Below are positions 28,671 through 37,947 of a DNA stretch of 64,000 bases, piece after piece. The position numbers were made by a program, and so were the translations under genes. This stretch comes from Chryseobacterium taklimakanense (GTDB lineage: Bacteria; Bacteroidota; Bacteroidia; Flavobacteriales; Weeksellaceae), in assembly GCF_900187185.1 (NCBI RefSeq), contig NZ_LT906465.1:2232001-2296000 (forward strand). The letters are read 5' to 3'. Below the pieces are notes generated by a model, which ran no database searches, had not been told where the DNA came from, and saw nothing but the letters and a program-made list of their open reading frames with translations. Each line of letters opens with the position of its first letter. Within the stretch, counting starts at the first letter, position 1.

Positions 28671-29744
28671 TTAATTGAAGTTGAAAATCTCTGCTCCTGA
28701 ATAGGCAAAGTCTGTACACAGTTCAAAGGCTTTTTGTGTCTTTAGCTGTGCTGTACCGCCCATAACAATGGATTGTAGTTTGGCTTCGCCATCCCTGTAA
28801 TTGCGTACATTCTGAAAGTAGCCTGTGACGGCATTGTAAGCCCCGAATAATGTGCCTTTGGTAGTTGCCATTTGTTGGGTGTCGCTTATCATAGCGTATT
28901 CAAAGGCATCATCTACGGTGTTTTTGAACACGGTGGAAACTTCATCTTCAGCACCTTTTTTGAGCAGGTTAAGCGTTTCTTTGTTCGGGCAAAGTGCCAA
29001 CTGGATTAGCTTTCTTACTTCTCGGTCTGTTACCCTTACTTTAGCCCAATCGTTAAAAATGTTCTCTAACTGTGTGCTTAGAGTGTTGGCAAGCCCCATA
29101 ACCTTATGAGCGTTTTCAAGGCGTTGTTTTGCTCCTGACGTGTGTTTGATACGCACTACGTTGGTCATACTCCGCAATGAAGCGTTAAGGGTGTTTTGGC
29201 ATACGATACGGATAGGAGTAAACGCTGCGGTAATACTTCCGCTACCGTCGTGGCTTGTGGTTAAGAAGATGTACTTTTCTGTTACGTCGTCGCCGTTACC
29301 TACTCGGATATAGTCGGGCAGCTTGGCAGTGATAAAAATGCGTTCCCCGTTGCCCAATGCTCCTGCGGTTTCGTACAGTATTCCATCGCCTCCGCCTACA
29401 ATAGCATCAAAGAAATTGAACGCCTCACGGTTTTGTACGATATGGTAGTCTTTGCCTACTACGCCCAGTGGTGTATTGGTGTCGGTGCGGAGTGTAGCGA
29501 AACTGTTAGGTACTAAGATGTCATTGGCTTCAATCAGCTCTCCGCTGTCGCCTATGCTCATTGTTCTGCCCTGTGTAAACAGTGGGGATTTGATAACCTC
29601 GTAATCTAAACCTGCGTGTACTATTGCTTCCTCGCTTGTTGGGTACTGCTCCACGATTTGCCCCAAACCGTGCCACGCTTTTTGTTGAACGCTGAAAAAT
29701 GAATGACGTCCTGTTTGCTCGTTGAAATTGATGTTGTGTGCCAT
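28671..29744 (-). CDS. DUF932 family plasmid/phage-like protein
   Basis: 357 residues. It begins MAHNINFNEQTGRHSFFSVQ and contains WHGLGQIVEQYPTSEEA and FLTTSHDGSGSITAAFTPIRIVCQNTL, features of the DUF932 family carried by many plasmids and ICEs. The biochemical role is not established. It is the first gene of the leftward accessory operon. Confidence 0.82.
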   Translation of the reverse strand: MAHNINFNEQTGRHSFFSVQQKAWHGLGQIVEQYPTSEEAIVHAGLDYEVIKSPLFTQGRTMSIGDSGELIEANDILVPNSFATLRTDTNTPLGVVGKDYHIVQNREAFNFFDAIVGGGDGILYETAGALGNGERIFITAKLPDYIRVGNGDDVTEKYIFLTTSHDGSGSITAAFTPIRIVCQNTLNASLRSMTNVVRIKHTSGAKQRLENAHKVMGLANTLSTQLENIFNDWAKVRVTDREVRKLIQLALCPNKETLNLLKKGAEDEVSTVFKNTVDDAFEYAMISDTQQMATTKGTLFGAYNAVTGYFQNVRNYRDGEAKLQSIVMGGTAQLKTQKAFELCTDFAYSGAEIFNFN

Positions 29745-30270
29745 AATGCTAAATTTTGATGTTTGAAAAAATGTTATTTACTCACTCGCTTTTCTCGTTT
29801 CCCGCTTCCCGTTGTGGTTTGCTCCGCTTCGCTTCGCATAAATTTTTCCAAAAGAAAAACCGGAAAAAAGAAAGCAGATAATCCAAGCGGGCAACAGCGT
29901 AAAACCGAAAGGAAACGGAATAAGTCCCGGAGGGTGGCAAGGCAACACACAGCAATTCGGCGAAGCCAACATTTTGCCTTGCCATTATGCCGTAGTCTTT
30001 TGGTTGGACGTGTGGGGTGGCTGCCCGCTATAACTTAGCTGCCTTTTTACCGGTTGATTGTGGAAATTTTCTACCCTAAATTTTTATGGAATTAATGACC
30101 AGGCTATCATAGCCTGTAATAGAGATTTGAAAAACGGAATAGCAGAAGGACATTAGATATGGGTTTCGTTTTTCAATTTTCTATTTAGCAAGTAGGTAAT
30201 AAGCTCTTTTACAGCGTTGGACTGGGTAGAGGAAGTAAATGTGCTTTACCTACACAAGAAGTATGGGCAT
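29745..30270. other. Gene-free stretch between the DUF932 gene and the integrase
   Basis: About 525 bp without a convincing gene. Short open frames have basic, low-complexity translations. The left part should contain the promoter of the leftward accessory operon. I saw no tRNA and no clear repeat. Confidence 0.5.
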
Positions 30271-30298
30271 AAAAAAAGCAGAACCGTGAAGTTCTGCT
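30271..30298 (-). terminator. Terminator of the ICE integrase gene
   Basis: AGCAGAAC (30277-30284) pairs with GTTCTGCT (30291-30298) around a 6-nt loop. On the minus strand it is followed by seven T. It lies 22 bp beyond the integrase stop codon. Confidence 0.8.
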
Positions 30299-30320
30299 CT
30301 TGTGATTAGATAAAAGCTGA

Positions 30321-31571
30321 TTAGATTGCCATCATAAATGCTTCCTCCATAGCCTTGAATTTCGGCGTAACCAAATCCATATCCTTACTGATTTTTTGGC
30401 TTGTGATTTTGGCGTAAATCTGTGTGGTGGAAATGTTTTTATGCCCCATCATTTTGCTAAGGCTTTCAAGCGGTACGCCCTCAGTCAAAAACATTGTTCC
30501 GAAAGTATGCCTTGCCGTGTGAAAGGTTACTTTTTGCTCCGTAATAATCTCCGCCTTTTCAACCAGTTTGCCTATGTGTGTATTGCAGGTTGCATTTGTT
30601 GGAACAGGAAAGATAAATTCATTCCTTGTTGTACCCTGATATTTCTCAATGATACGTTTAGGGATTTCCATTAACCGAACATTGGAAGCAATATCTGATT
30701 TCTTTCTCCTGCTGATAATCCATTGATGACCGTCAAAGAATGATTGAATATTATTCCTTGTCAGTTTCTTAATATCCGCATAAGCAAGCCCAGTAAAGCA
30801 ACTAAAAATAAACAGGTCTTTTACCAGTTCATACCGTGGGTGCGGTGGTACGCACATCATCAACTTTTCTACATCTTCTTTAAGGATATAACCCCGGTCG
30901 GTTTCCTCCATACTGATTTCGTAATCCTGAAATGGATTATCACGTATCAAGCCTTTTTTAATAGCCAGTTCCGCCAGACTTAATACAGGCATAGTGTAAA
31001 CCCAAACCGTATTATGCGAAGACTGCAAATCGTACCGGAGGTAAAAATCAAACTCACGGATAAAATCGGCAGTCAACTCACGAAAAGCCATATCATCACG
31101 ATGATAGCGTTCTTTTATAAACGTGGTAAGATGATTGTAAACCGTGATATACTTATTGTAGGTGCTTTGCGAACGCTCTTCCTTTTCGACTAATTTTTTA
31201 AAGTCCTCATTTTGGTCGTTGAAAACTTTAAGGATAGCATCATCCATTACACCAACACCTAAGAACGATAGCTTTACTTTTTGGGCGGTCGCAAAGCCCT
31301 CGTGTTTCAGCATATCTTCATAAATCTTGTCGATGCGCCCACGTATGTTATCCAGTTTTTTATTGATGCTTAATGCCTGCGCACTTTTGCCCTGAACTCT
31401 TCCGTGTTTTAAATCCCAATTATTGGGGTCAATTTCTAACTTTGTACCGAAAGTTTTAGGGGTTCCGTCAATGGTAATACGTGCCATAATCGGGGCATTA
31501 CCGTTCTTTTTCAGTTCGTTCTTTTTCAAATAGAAAAGCAGTTTGAACGTCGATTTTTTTGTCTGCTCCAT
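30321..31571 (-). CDS. Tyrosine integrase of the ICE (IntDOT type)
   Basis: 416 residues: an N-terminal arm-binding region with PKTFGTKLEIDPNNWDLKHGRVQGK, a SAM-like core-binding domain, and a C-terminal catalytic domain. HTARHTFGTMF carries His and Arg, MMGHKN the second His, and TQIYAKI the Tyr. The first catalytic Arg is missing: the TGLR position reads TGLAYADIKKL, as in IntDOT-like enzymes where that Arg is replaced. It lies about 240 bp from the proposed element end. Confidence 0.9.
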   Translation of the reverse strand: MEQTKKSTFKLLFYLKKNELKKNGNAPIMARITIDGTPKTFGTKLEIDPNNWDLKHGRVQGKSAQALSINKKLDNIRGRIDKIYEDMLKHEGFATAQKVKLSFLGVGVMDDAILKVFNDQNEDFKKLVEKEERSQSTYNKYITVYNHLTTFIKERYHRDDMAFRELTADFIREFDFYLRYDLQSSHNTVWVYTMPVLSLAELAIKKGLIRDNPFQDYEISMEETDRGYILKEDVEKLMMCVPPHPRYELVKDLFIFSCFTGLAYADIKKLTRNNIQSFFDGHQWIISRRKKSDIASNVRLMEIPKRIIEKYQGTTRNEFIFPVPTNATCNTHIGKLVEKAEIITEQKVTFHTARHTFGTMFLTEGVPLESLSKMMGHKNISTTQIYAKITSQKISKDMDLVTPKFKAMEEAFMMAI

Positions 31572-31804
31572 AACTCAAATGTTTAACGTTTAAAATTAAA
31601 TTACATTGAGTTACAAGGGAATGTAGAAAAGGGTGCAAAAGACTGAAATATAATCGGTTAAGCTATGTAGTTACCGAAGTCAATCAGTAACGATTTAGTA
31701 ACCTAACTTTGTATTTTCACGCCCAAAAACTATCGGACACCGACTTCTGAACTTGGACTACTATTTTATAAAGCATTGTATAGCAACGGTTCTAACCATT
31801 TTGC

Positions 31805-31814
31805 GTAATTTTGC
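31805..31814 (+). other. Probable ICE attachment core (GTANNTTTGC)
   Basis: GTAATTTTGC fits the 10-bp core GTANNTTTGC that I recall as conserved at CTnDOT integration sites. It lies between the integrase gene and the broken HlyD gene, the place expected for one end of the ICE. The other end is outside this window. Confidence 0.6.
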
Positions 31815-31843
31815 TTTTATCTAATCTTTTTTTACTAAAAACA

Positions 31844-33183
31844 TCAAGCTTGATACCCCAACAATTTCCTAATTTGATAGAAAAACCTTTCAATTAGCCT
31901 TAAATCCTCGGTGACAATCTCGGCACTTCCTTTGAGCTCTCTGTCAAATGGCAACTTTTTCCCAAAAGAAGTCCGCAATCCTTTTGGAAGCAAAACGTCA
32001 ACATAATAGTTCCCTTTATCATCTGGAGTAAGAGAAATGTTTTGGACCTTGCCTTCAACGATTCCATATTCTTGGTATCGGTAATTATCAAGCTTTACTA
32101 AAACCTTTTGATTTGGTTTAACTTTACCGGAATTCACTGATGGAATCAACATCCGACCAACAACTAATTCCTTATCATTGGGTAGAACAGACATCACAAT
32201 ATCACCGGGTTTTACAAATTGGTTCTCGCCCCAAAATTGTTGGAAACTAACTACTCCTTCAGTAGAAGAAATAATGAGATAATTTTGTTCCCATTGTCTC
32301 AGTGATTTTCTTAGCTGTTCAAATAATTGGAGCGTTTGGGAGCTGTATGTAATCTTATCTTTCTCAGTATTTATTGATGCACCGCTTTTGGTTTTATTTA
32401 GATTTGAAACCGCTTCCTGCATCTGTGACAATGTTATATTGATATTTTTCAAATTTTGTTCTGCCTGTAGAAATTTTGTTTTTTCATTTTCTAGTTCCAT
32501 CGCGGCAATTACACCTTGATTGAACAATTCTTGGGAGCGCAAGTATTTTTTTTGGTAAGGTCAAATTTTGTAACTTCTAAGTTCCGCTGCTGTTGTAATG
32601 TAGCAATCCTTGCCCTGTATTCCCCAAGACTTTGGTTTGCTGCAATATTTTCAGGAGCATAGGGCTTAAGACGAGTAAAAAGTTTTTCATCCTGCAATGC
32701 TTTTGCAAAACTATTGTATTCTCCCTGTATTTCGCCAAGTTTGAAGGTTGATGCCTGTTGAGTAGGGAAGTAGAGAACTTGTGATGATGACATTGAATCA
32801 ACTATATCTTTTAGAGCTAGAATATCCTTGTAATCAGCAGCTGACTGAAGCACCATCATGACTTGATTTTTATTTACAGACTGATGATCTTTCACTAAAA
32901 TTTTTTCAATTTTAGAATTTGTTCTTGCTTCAAGTTTTTCAGGTGGATTTTTGGAAGTTACGACTATGGGGGCAGGTATAAACTCAGGATATTTAATTAC
33001 ATAACTCATCAAGAGAACCATCAGGAGAATGACGAAAATTACCGTGTTTCCCCATCGAATCATCCAATGTGGCGGCTGCGTGAGAATATCCTGCACGTTT
33101 TCTGAACGTAGTTCAAGATTGTCTAATATGTCTTTTTCCTTTTCCAATTTATTATTAAATTTACTGATTATCCGTTTATGCAC
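31844..33183 (-). pseudogene. HlyD-family secretion protein gene, frameshifted and with altered 5' end
   Basis: The N-terminal part (32509-33183) has the membrane anchor (TVIFVILLMVLLMSYVI) and the start of the lipoyl/coiled-coil region; the C-terminal part (31844-32542) continues with the coiled coil, the beta-barrel (VMSVLPNDKELVVGRMLIP) and the tail. The two frames would join if the eight-A run at 32546-32553 (minus strand) lost one base. An intact version would be about 430 residues, an adaptor for bacteriocin or peptide export. The apparent start is a GTG inside the IS1595 end, giving a hybrid MHKRIIS lead; the native start is uncertain. Confidence 0.75.
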
Positions 33184-33677
33184 CTGTTATATTCGCAATT
33201 ACTATTCTGTCAAAGAGTTTGTCTCCAAAATACCGTCTGTTTAATTTGTAAATAAACTCGTTGAGATACAACTGTAAGTATTTCCTTTTGATTTTATGGT
33301 AGTTGCCCAGCAATGTCCGTTTTGCATTACTGATTGCGATATGCACCCATTTGAGTGTTTCCTTGGTGGTTTTGGCGTCTGATTTCTCGGTGACGTGCAA
33401 TTCCACCAGATCGGAGATGTCAACGTAAGAAGTGCTTTTGTCCGAAAATACGATGGCATCATCCTCCATGCAGTCCCTGACCACGCCGTTGATTCCTTCA
33501 CTTTGATGGCTATCCAGTACCCTGGCCTTGAAATAACGCACATGCTTCTCCTTTTTGCCCGTTTCGATATCTTCCAACGGGGTGCTTTCGGCCATCACCG
33601 CAACGTTCTGCTTTCCCTCGGCTCCCCGGCCACGTGTACCCTTGCCTCGCTCGATTTCCTTACTGGCCACCGAAAAG
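33164..33677 (-). pseudogene. IS1595-family copy A, truncated by the sul2 segment
   Basis: This is the left 514 bp of the same IS as copies B and C: left inverted repeat and the 3' half of the transposase gene (residues from about ASKEIERGKG to the end). It breaks at 33677 where the sul2 segment begins; the 5' half of the transposase and the right repeat are missing. Near its 3' end it shares one base (ATT in TACTATTCTG) with copy C against copy B. Confidence 0.88.
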
Positions 33678-34493
33678 TTAACGAATTCTTGCGGTTTCTT
33701 TCAGCGCCGCCAATACCGCCAGCCCGTCGCGCAAGGGGCGCGGCTCGTGTGTGCGGATGAAGTCAGCTCCACCTGCGGCGGCGGCAAGCTCTGCAGCGAG
33801 TGTCGCGGCCCCGACATCCCCCGGACCACGGCCTGTGAGCGCGCGCAGAAAGGATTTGCGCGAAACAGACAGAAGCACCGGCAAATCGAAGCGCAGCCGC
33901 AATTCATCGAACCGCGCCAGCACCGAGAGCGAGGTTTCGGGAGCAGCCCCCAGAAAAAACCCCATGCCGGGATCAAGGACAAGGCGGTTGCGTTTGATAC
34001 CGGCACCCGTCAGCGCCGCGATGCGCGCGTCAAAGAACGCCGCAATGTGATCCATGATGTCGCCAGCGGGTGCCTCGCGCCGATCTGCCTGCCCGTCTTG
34101 CACCGAATGCATAACGACGAGTTTGGCAGATGATTTCGCCAATTGCGGATAGAACGCAGCGTCTGGAAAACCGCGAATATCATTGAGATAGGCCACACCA
34201 CGCGACAAGGCATAGGCTTGCGTCGCGGGTTGATAACTGTCGAGCGAGACGGGAATGCCATCTGCCTTGAGCGCGTCCAGCACCGGCGCGATACGCGCGA
34301 TTTCTGTGTCGGACGAAACAGGCGCGGCGTCGGGATTGCTGGATGCCGGACCGAGGTCGATCACATCTGCCCCCTCGGCCATCAGCTTACGCGCCTGCGC
34401 AATGGCTGCGTCTGGCGCCAGATACCGGCCTCCATCGGAGAAACTGTCCGAGGTTATGTTGACGATGCCGAAAATGATGAGCGATTTATTCAT
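33678..34493 (-). CDS. sul2: Sulfonamide-resistant dihydropteroate synthase Sul2
   Basis: 271 residues, the full length of Sul2. I recognise the N-terminus MNKSLIIFGIVNITSDSFSD, the pABA/pterin site regions DVIDLGPASSNPDA and LVLDPGMGFFLG, and the C-terminus KETARIR. It makes dihydropteroate despite sulfonamide. Its base composition is far more GC-rich than its neighbours, which marks foreign origin. The stop codon lies exactly at the junction with IS copy A. The usual ISCR2/glmM neighbours are absent. Confidence 0.97.
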   Translation of the reverse strand: MNKSLIIFGIVNITSDSFSDGGRYLAPDAAIAQARKLMAEGADVIDLGPASSNPDAAPVSSDTEIARIAPVLDALKADGIPVSLDSYQPATQAYALSRGVAYLNDIRGFPDAAFYPQLAKSSAKLVVMHSVQDGQADRREAPAGDIMDHIAAFFDARIAALTGAGIKRNRLVLDPGMGFFLGAAPETSLSVLARFDELRLRFDLPVLLSVSRKSFLRALTGRGPGDVGAATLAAELAAAAGGADFIRTHEPRPLRDGLAVLAALKETARIR

Positions 34494-34552
34494 GGGGGCT
34501 TCTATAATAATACCTAAAATCCGCAGGTAGTTAATTAGGATGTTTAAAGATT

Positions 34553-35533
34553 CTGATTATCCGTTTATGCACCTGTTATATTCGCAATTACTAGTCTGTC
34601 AAAGAGTTTGTCTCCAAAATACCGTCTGTTTAATTTGTAAATAAACTCGTTGAGATACAACTGTAAGTATTTCCTTTTGATTTTATGGTAGTTGCCCAGC
34701 AATGTCCGTTTTGCATTACTGATTGCGATATGCACCCATTTGAGTGTTTCCTTGGTGGTTTTGGCGTCTGATTTCTCGGTGACGTGCAATTCCACCAGAT
34801 CGGAGATGTCAACGTAAGAAGTGCTTTTGTCCGAAAATACGATGGCATCATCCTCCATGCAGTCCCTGACCACGCCGTTGATTCCTTCACTTTGATGGCT
34901 ATCCAGTACCCTGGCCTTGAAATAACGCACATGCTTCTCCTTTTTGCCCGTTTCGATATCTTCCAACGGGGTGCTTTCGGCCATCACCGCAACGTTCTGC
35001 TTTCCCTCGGCTCCCCGGCCACGTGTACCCTTGCCTCGCTCGATTTCCTTACTGGCCACCGAAAAGTAACCCTCATCCAGTTCTATCATCCCTTCCAGTG
35101 TATACCTTGCATCCCGGTTGCCCATCGCCCTGCGGAGTTTGTGTACCATCGCCCATACCGGTTCGTAACGCTTCAATCCTAATTGCTTCTGGAGTTCGTT
35201 GGTGGAGAATCCCTTTTTTGTGCAACTCATCAGGAACATCGTTTTGTACCACACCAGAAACGGCAGCTTGGAGCTCTCCATGATCGTACCGCTGCGCAAC
35301 GAGGTGCGGAAACGGCAACCTTTGCATTCATAACTCCATTTACCCTGTAACCAATAATGGGAAGTGCCCCCGCATCGCTTGCAGACAACCCCTTCCTTAT
35401 CACGCTGCTCCTTGAAATGCAAACGACAATCTTCCTCCGAACCGAAATGAGCCGTAAAACTGAATATGTTCATAATCCCTGCTTTTTGAGCGCTAATATA
35501 CTAAAAATATTAGGTGTGTTTGCGGAGAATCAG
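34553..35533 (-). mobile_element. IS1595-family element, copy B, complete, 981 bp
   Basis: The left end reads CTGATTATCCG and the right end, inverted, CTGATTCTCCG, continuing as a ~22-bp imperfect inverted repeat. Flanks TAAAGATT and GTTATTTT do not match, so this copy did not insert here by simple transposition. Same orientation as copies A and C. Confidence 0.9.
34565..35473 (-). CDS. IS1595-family (ISXO2-like) transposase, copy B
   Basis: 302 residues. An N-terminal zinc ribbon (VCKRCGG and ECKGCRF) is followed by the ISXO2-like DDE domain with Asp in MIELDEGYFSV, Asp in IVFSDKSTSY and a terminal YLNEFIYKLNRR segment. It differs from copy C by one residue near the C-terminus (DRLVIAN instead of DRIVIAN). 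Confidence 0.93.
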   Translation of the reverse strand: MNIFSFTAHFGSEEDCRLHFKEQRDKEGVVCKRCGGTSHYWLQGKWSYECKGCRFRTSLRSGTIMESSKLPFLVWYKTMFLMSCTKKGFSTNELQKQLGLKRYEPVWAMVHKLRRAMGNRDARYTLEGMIELDEGYFSVASKEIERGKGTRGRGAEGKQNVAVMAESTPLEDIETGKKEKHVRYFKARVLDSHQSEGINGVVRDCMEDDAIVFSDKSTSYVDISDLVELHVTEKSDAKTTKETLKWVHIAISNAKRTLLGNYHKIKRKYLQLYLNEFIYKLNRRYFGDKLFDRLVIANITGA

Positions 35534-35597
35534 GTTATTTTAATATAATTTTCAATGAACTGCCTATCTTTATAGGCAGTTTTTATTTGTTAATTGG

Positions 35598-36386
35598 ATG
35601 AGCGTAAAGCCTATAGGTATATTTGATTCTGGACTCGGAGGACTTTCTGTATGGGAGGCTATTTATGATTTGATGCCTGGAGAGTCTGTACTGTATTTGG
35701 CAGATAGTAAATATGCACCTTACGGCGGGCGACCTCAGAGTGAAATCATCCAACTTAGTAGAAAGAATGTGGATTATCTATTGGAGCATGGATGTAAGAT
35801 CATTGTTGTGGCCTGTAATACCGCTACAACAAATGCGATTGATGTATTACGCCAATCCTATAGTGTTCCCATTATAGGAATAGAACCGGCTATAAAACCG
35901 GCGGCTTTAAATTCTAAAACCGGGGTGGTAGGAGTTCTGGCCACCAGAGGAACTCTGGCCAGTAGTTTGTTTGCTAAAACAGCTGCTCTATATGCAAAGG
36001 ATCGTAAAGTCATTGAGCAATACGGTGATGGTTTGGTTGAACTTATTGAATCCGGAGAAATCGAGTCAAAGCAAATGCAGGCCCTACTCACCGAATATTT
36101 AACCCCTATGATAAGAGCTGGGATTGATTACCTTGTATTAGGCTGTACGCATTATTCCTTTCTGCGTTCTCAAATTCAGGCCATACTGCCCGCTGGGGTT
36201 CAGATTATTGACGCTGCTGATGCGGTGGCTAAGCAAACTAAAAATATCTTAGATCAAAGAGGTCTGCTCAGTCAGGTTAAAAGTATACCCAATTTTAGAT
36301 TCTATACCAACAAAGACCTTGGTGTACTTGAAAGTTTTTTGGGGTCTCTTTCTGCTGATAAAACAATTGCAAAAGTAGATTTTTAG
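35598..36386 (+). CDS. murI: Glutamate racemase
   Basis: 262 residues. It converts L- to D-glutamate for peptidoglycan. Start motif IGIFDSGLGGLSVW, catalytic Cys in VACNTATTNA and the second in LGCTHYSFL. Complete. It converges on folA with a 4-bp gap. It is a housekeeping gene that normally belongs to the chromosome, so here it is either a captured second copy or marks a chromosomal location. Confidence 0.93.
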   Translation: MSVKPIGIFDSGLGGLSVWEAIYDLMPGESVLYLADSKYAPYGGRPQSEIIQLSRKNVDYLLEHGCKIIVVACNTATTNAIDVLRQSYSVPIIGIEPAIKPAALNSKTGVVGVLATRGTLASSLFAKTAALYAKDRKVIEQYGDGLVELIESGEIESKQMQALLTEYLTPMIRAGIDYLVLGCTHYSFLRSQIQAILPAGVQIIDAADAVAKQTKNILDQRGLLSQVKSIPNFRFYTNKDLGVLESFLGSLSADKTIAKVDF

Positions 36387-36390
36387 GATC

Positions 36391-36885
36391 TTAAGCCTTC
36401 TTTTTTCGTATATAAGTAAGGTAAGTGAATGCGTATTTGTGTCTCTCATCCTCAGGATGATATTCTTGTGATATTAGTTCCCACTGTTCCGGGTTGATTT
36501 CTGGAAAATAGGTATCGGCCTCTACCTGGGTATGAACTCGGGTCAGTTTTATTTTATCTGCTATATCCATGCTCTGTTTATAGATCTCCCCTCCACCGAT
36601 GATAAAGGGTTGATCATCGTTTTGAGCTGCTTGTAATGCAGTTTTTAGGCTGTGGACTATAATGCAATTCCCTACAGCTTTATAATCTTGGCTCCTTGTG
36701 ATAATAATATGGGTGCGATTGGGTAAGGTCTTGGGTAAACTCTCAAATGTTTTTCGTCCCATGATGATCGAATGCCCACTTGTAAGTACTTTAAATCTCT
36801 TGAAATCATCAGGTAGATGCCATACTAAGTCATTATCCTTTCCAAGGGCATTATTTTCGGCTGCTGCAGCTATGATGGTAATCAT
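36391..36885 (-). CDS. folA: Dihydrofolate reductase
   Basis: 164 residues. It reduces dihydrofolate to tetrahydrofolate. Typical elements are MITIIAAAAENNALGKDNDLVWHLPDD in the N-terminus, GRKTFESLP, and FIIGGGEIYKQSM in the nucleotide site. It looks like a chromosomal flavobacterial DHFR rather than a known dfr cassette. Placed in the same IS-bounded unit as sul2, an extra copy could raise tolerance to trimethoprim; that is inference. Confidence 0.93.
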   Translation of the reverse strand: MITIIAAAAENNALGKDNDLVWHLPDDFKRFKVLTSGHSIIMGRKTFESLPKTLPNRTHIIITRSQDYKAVGNCIIVHSLKTALQAAQNDDQPFIIGGGEIYKQSMDIADKIKLTRVHTQVEADTYFPEINPEQWELISQEYHPEDERHKYAFTYLTYIRKKKA

Positions 36886-37293
36886 TTAAGTCAATGCGTT
36901 ATCAGGGTTTGTATTTGTAGAAGTTTCTGAGGACTTGGCCTTCTCGATCTCCTGTTGGATTTTTGCTAATTTGTTTTTTTGGATGTTTACTAGTTTTTCT
37001 CGCTGTTCTCTTTCCCATTTTTTACCCAAGAACCTATTGGTGATAAAAACATTGATAAAATGTATTAAGAATATAAAGGTCCATACGCCTATTCCCCATA
37101 CAAACCAATTGTATTGGACTCCGTAGTTTAAAAATTTATTGGCAATGATCATAAATATACTTCCTAGGAGAAAAAGTATAAAATGGTAGTATAGCCTCTT
37201 TTTTTGTCGTATTCTACTTTGGGCCGTTTCTATAAGTTCGTGTTGATCAATATCAATCTCACTTAGCTGTCTTGGATCTTTTTTGGAAAACAT
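36886..37293 (-). CDS. 2TM domain protein
   Basis: 135 residues with two transmembrane segments (YYHFILFLLGSIFMIIANKF and WFVWGIGVWTFIFLIHFINVF) and a charged coiled C-terminus. This is the common flavobacterial 2TM domain of unknown function, often next to histidine kinase or folate genes. It abuts folA directly (ends at 36886, folA starts at 36885). Confidence 0.8.
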   Translation of the reverse strand: MFSKKDPRQLSEIDIDQHELIETAQSRIRQKKRLYYHFILFLLGSIFMIIANKFLNYGVQYNWFVWGIGVWTFIFLIHFINVFITNRFLGKKWEREQREKLVNIQKNKLAKIQQEIEKAKSSETSTNTNPDNALT

Positions 37294-37377
37294 AGTTGAT
37301 ACATTTTAGTAAAGTTACAAAATACAAGCTATTTTTCGATAAAATAATTTAACGACTGAAATTACCTAAAAGTTAGT

Positions 37378-37920
37378 TTAAAGTATTCTTCTGGCGTGAT
37401 TAAAAGCATAATTCCAATAACCTTCACTTAGGGATGATACCAAAACTCCTCTAGAGGTAGTGGAATGGATAAATTGAATATCACCGCCACGAGTGCTTAC
37501 AACCAAACCAACATGATTAATTCTTCGTTTGTTTTTGCTGGTAGTAAAGAATAATAAGTCTCCTTTTTCAACCTGCCTTAGTTTTATTTTCTTGCCCTGT
37601 TTTGCCATTTGAGAAGAAATACGTTGTAATGGAATGCCGTTTTCATTAAAGGATACATAGACAAGTCCAGAACAGTCCATTCCCCTTTTGGTAGTGCCTC
37701 CATATCGGTAGGGGGTGCCATTATATTCCATGGCTGTTTTTATAATTGCATTGGATTTTTTCGAGCCTTTACGATTGCTTTTATTATAGTTAGTCTCTGT
37801 GTTGGTTTGCTTACCCTCTACTTCAATATGAGGTTTTGATCCACTTACGGAAACTGATTTTTGCTTGGATTTACATCCGATAAGACTTATAATTAGAAAT
37901 GCTAAAAATATATTTTTCAT
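37378..37920 (-). CDS. NlpC/P60 family lipoprotein (cell-wall peptidase)
   Basis: 180 residues. A lipoprotein signal ends in LIGC. The C40 peptidase domain has the catalytic Cys in YGGTTKRGMDCSGLVY, His in RINHVGLVV and a third polar site in FIHSTTSRGV. It should cleave peptidoglycan peptide bonds. In flavobacteria this gene commonly lies beside lpxB, as here. Confidence 0.9.
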   Translation of the reverse strand: MKNIFLAFLIISLIGCKSKQKSVSVSGSKPHIEVEGKQTNTETNYNKSNRKGSKKSNAIIKTAMEYNGTPYRYGGTTKRGMDCSGLVYVSFNENGIPLQRISSQMAKQGKKIKLRQVEKGDLLFFTTSKNKRRINHVGLVVSTRGGDIQFIHSTTSRGVLVSSLSEGYWNYAFNHARRIL

Positions 37921-37947
37921 GATGCTTTTTTGGGTACCTCAGCCAAA

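Noticed and set aside
31572-31804. A tRNA gene as ICE attachment site
   Set aside because: I found no cloverleaf-like sequence; the GTANNTTTGC core explains the boundary better.
33395-33760. Plus-strand open frames inside the IS1595 copies and sul2
   Set aside because: They are antisense shadows; the same frames recur in copies B and C because the IS is repeated.
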